Positions 63,272 to 64,000 of a DNA stretch of 64,000 bases are shown here, piece after piece. The notes under the pieces were generated by a model. That model did no database searches. It worked only from the letters and a program-made list of their open reading frames with translations, and was not told the origin of the DNA. The position numbers were made by a program, and so were the translations under genes. The first letter of the stretch is position 1. Every line of letters starts with the position of its first letter. The stretch comes from Streptomyces sp. NBC_00358 (GTDB lineage: Bacteria; Actinomycetota; Actinomycetes; Streptomycetales; Streptomycetaceae), in contig NZ_CP107976.1 in the NCBI RefSeq assembly GCF_036099295.1, positions 8,308,001 through 8,372,000 of the forward strand, read 5' to 3'.

Positions 63272-64000
63272 ATGTCCCCTCTTTCGAACATGATGAGTCT
63301 GTTACGTCTCCTCAGACGCGCGGGCGTCCATGGCGCCGTCCTGCTCCTCGCCGCCGCCGCGCTGACCGGACTCGGCCAGTCGGCCGCGCCGCTCGCGGCC
63401 GAACCCGCCGCGGTCGCCACCAGCCAGGCCGCGGTCGCTCCGGCCCCGATGGGCTGGGCTTCGTGGAACAGCTTCGCCAGTGCCATCGACTACGCCACCA
63501 TCAAGGCCCAGGCGGACGCCCTCGTCTCCTCCGGCATGGCGGCCGCCGGATACAAGTACGTCAACATCGACGAGGGCTGGTGGCAGGGCGCCCGTGACAG
63601 CAGTGGCAACATCAGCGTCGACACCGCGCAGTGGCCGGGCGGCATGAAGGCCATCGCCGACTACATCCACGGCAAGGGTCTCAAGGCCGGGATCTACACC
63701 GACGCGGGGAAGAACGGCTGCGGCTACTACTATCCGACCCCCTCCACGACACCCGCCACCCCCGGCACCGGTCTTGAGGGCCACAACCAGCAGGATCTCC
63801 AGACCTTCCAGAACTGGGGCTTCGACTTCGTCAAGGTCGACTGGTGCGGCGGGGACGCCGAGGGCCTCGACCAGGAGACGACGTACAAGGCGATCCGGGA
63901 CGCGAACAGCGCCGCCGCCGCGGTCACCGGACACCCGCTCGTCCTGTCGCTGTGCGAGTGGGGCACCGGCAATCCGTGGAACTGGGCCGCCGGCACGGGT
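63272..64000 (+). CDS. Secreted GH27 alpha-galactosidase (3' truncated), TTA codon 11
   Basis: The first 243 residues of a secreted GH27 melibiase; the gene runs off the right edge. The ATG at 63272 follows GGGAGAG with a 4-bp spacer. A signal peptide (about 1-45) precedes PMGWASWNSF, the family's usual catalytic-barrel start. YKYVNIDEGWW and FVKVDWCGG follow, the latter with the nucleophile D190. Codon 11 (63302-63304) is TTA, so translation should need bldA tRNA. It would release alpha-galactosyl (or, in related enzymes, beta-arabinopyranosyl) residues outside the cell. A strong operator-like palindrome lies in its promoter. Confidence 0.9.
   Translation, partial: MSPLSNMMSLLRLLRRAGVHGAVLLLAAAALTGLGQSAAPLAAEPAAVATSQAAVAPAPMGWASWNSFASAIDYATIKAQADALVSSGMAAAGYKYVNIDEGWWQGARDSSGNISVDTAQWPGGMKAIADYIHGKGLKAGIYTDAGKNGCGYYYPTPSTTPATPGTGLEGHNQQDLQTFQNWGFDFVKVDWCGGDAEGLDQETTYKAIRDANSAAAAVTGHPLVLSLCEWGTGNPWNWAAGTG

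Overview
The window looks like a chromosomal segment from a Streptomyces or a close relative. The evidence is very high GC with strong third-position GC bias, GTG and TTG starts, ATGA/GTGA stop-start overlaps, and lineage-typical proteins: a long chaplin with an LAxTG sorting signal, an NsdA-type regulator, DUF397, an ECF42 sigma factor with its DGPF partner, and SpoIIE/HATPase phosphatases. I recognised no rRNA, tRNA, CRISPR array, prophage, transposase or integrase. By eye I found only two in-frame TTA (bldA) codons, one in the phosphotransferase-like gene next to nsdA and one in the GH27 gene at the right edge.

Region 1 (1-14729) is a plant-glycoside utilisation locus. It holds the end of a GH43 gene, an HSL-type esterase, a GH78 rhamnosidase, a convergent IclR regulator, an Opp/Dpp-type ABC importer (lipoprotein, permease, permease-ATPase fusion, ATPase), a GH1 glycosidase and a second, different GH78. 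Adjacent genes mostly overlap by 4-11 bp. The complete hydrolases show no signal peptide, so the likely scheme is import of an intact rhamnose-containing glycoside and trimming in the cytoplasm.

Region 2 (15122-21007) is signalling: a Ser/Thr kinase with eight 42-residue repeats, a DGPF-ECF42 pair behind a matching promoter, and a phytoene-desaturase-like flavoprotein. Region 3 (21130-37824) is CoA-ester and sugar-acid catabolism: a nitronate monooxygenase-like flavoprotein, four adenylate-forming CoA ligases including PaaK, a two-gene glucarate pathway, a membrane sulfatase, and an operon of crotonase, tandem DUF35 protein and two thiolase-fold proteins that lack the nucleophilic cysteine. 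Two distant promoters in this region carry the same 17-bp palindrome, suggesting one regulon.

Region 4 (37908-53380) is regulatory and envelope-related: DUF397, a LAL regulator, a conserved hypothetical, a PAS3-SpoIIE-HATPase protein whose first two PAS domains are a 356/357-bp identical duplication, a secreted amidase, a phosphotransferase-like protein divergent from nsdA, a second PAS-SpoIIE phosphatase, a TetR regulator and an unknown secreted protein. Region 5 (53453-64000) contains a Gfo/Idh oxidoreductase, a GltB-like flavoprotein, a secreted tripeptidyl-aminopeptidase-like hydrolase, a chaplin, secreted GH76 and GH27 enzymes (GH27 cut by the window edge), a GNAT and an MBL hydrolase. 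Several of these genes have recognisable promoters with operator palindromes at or beside them.
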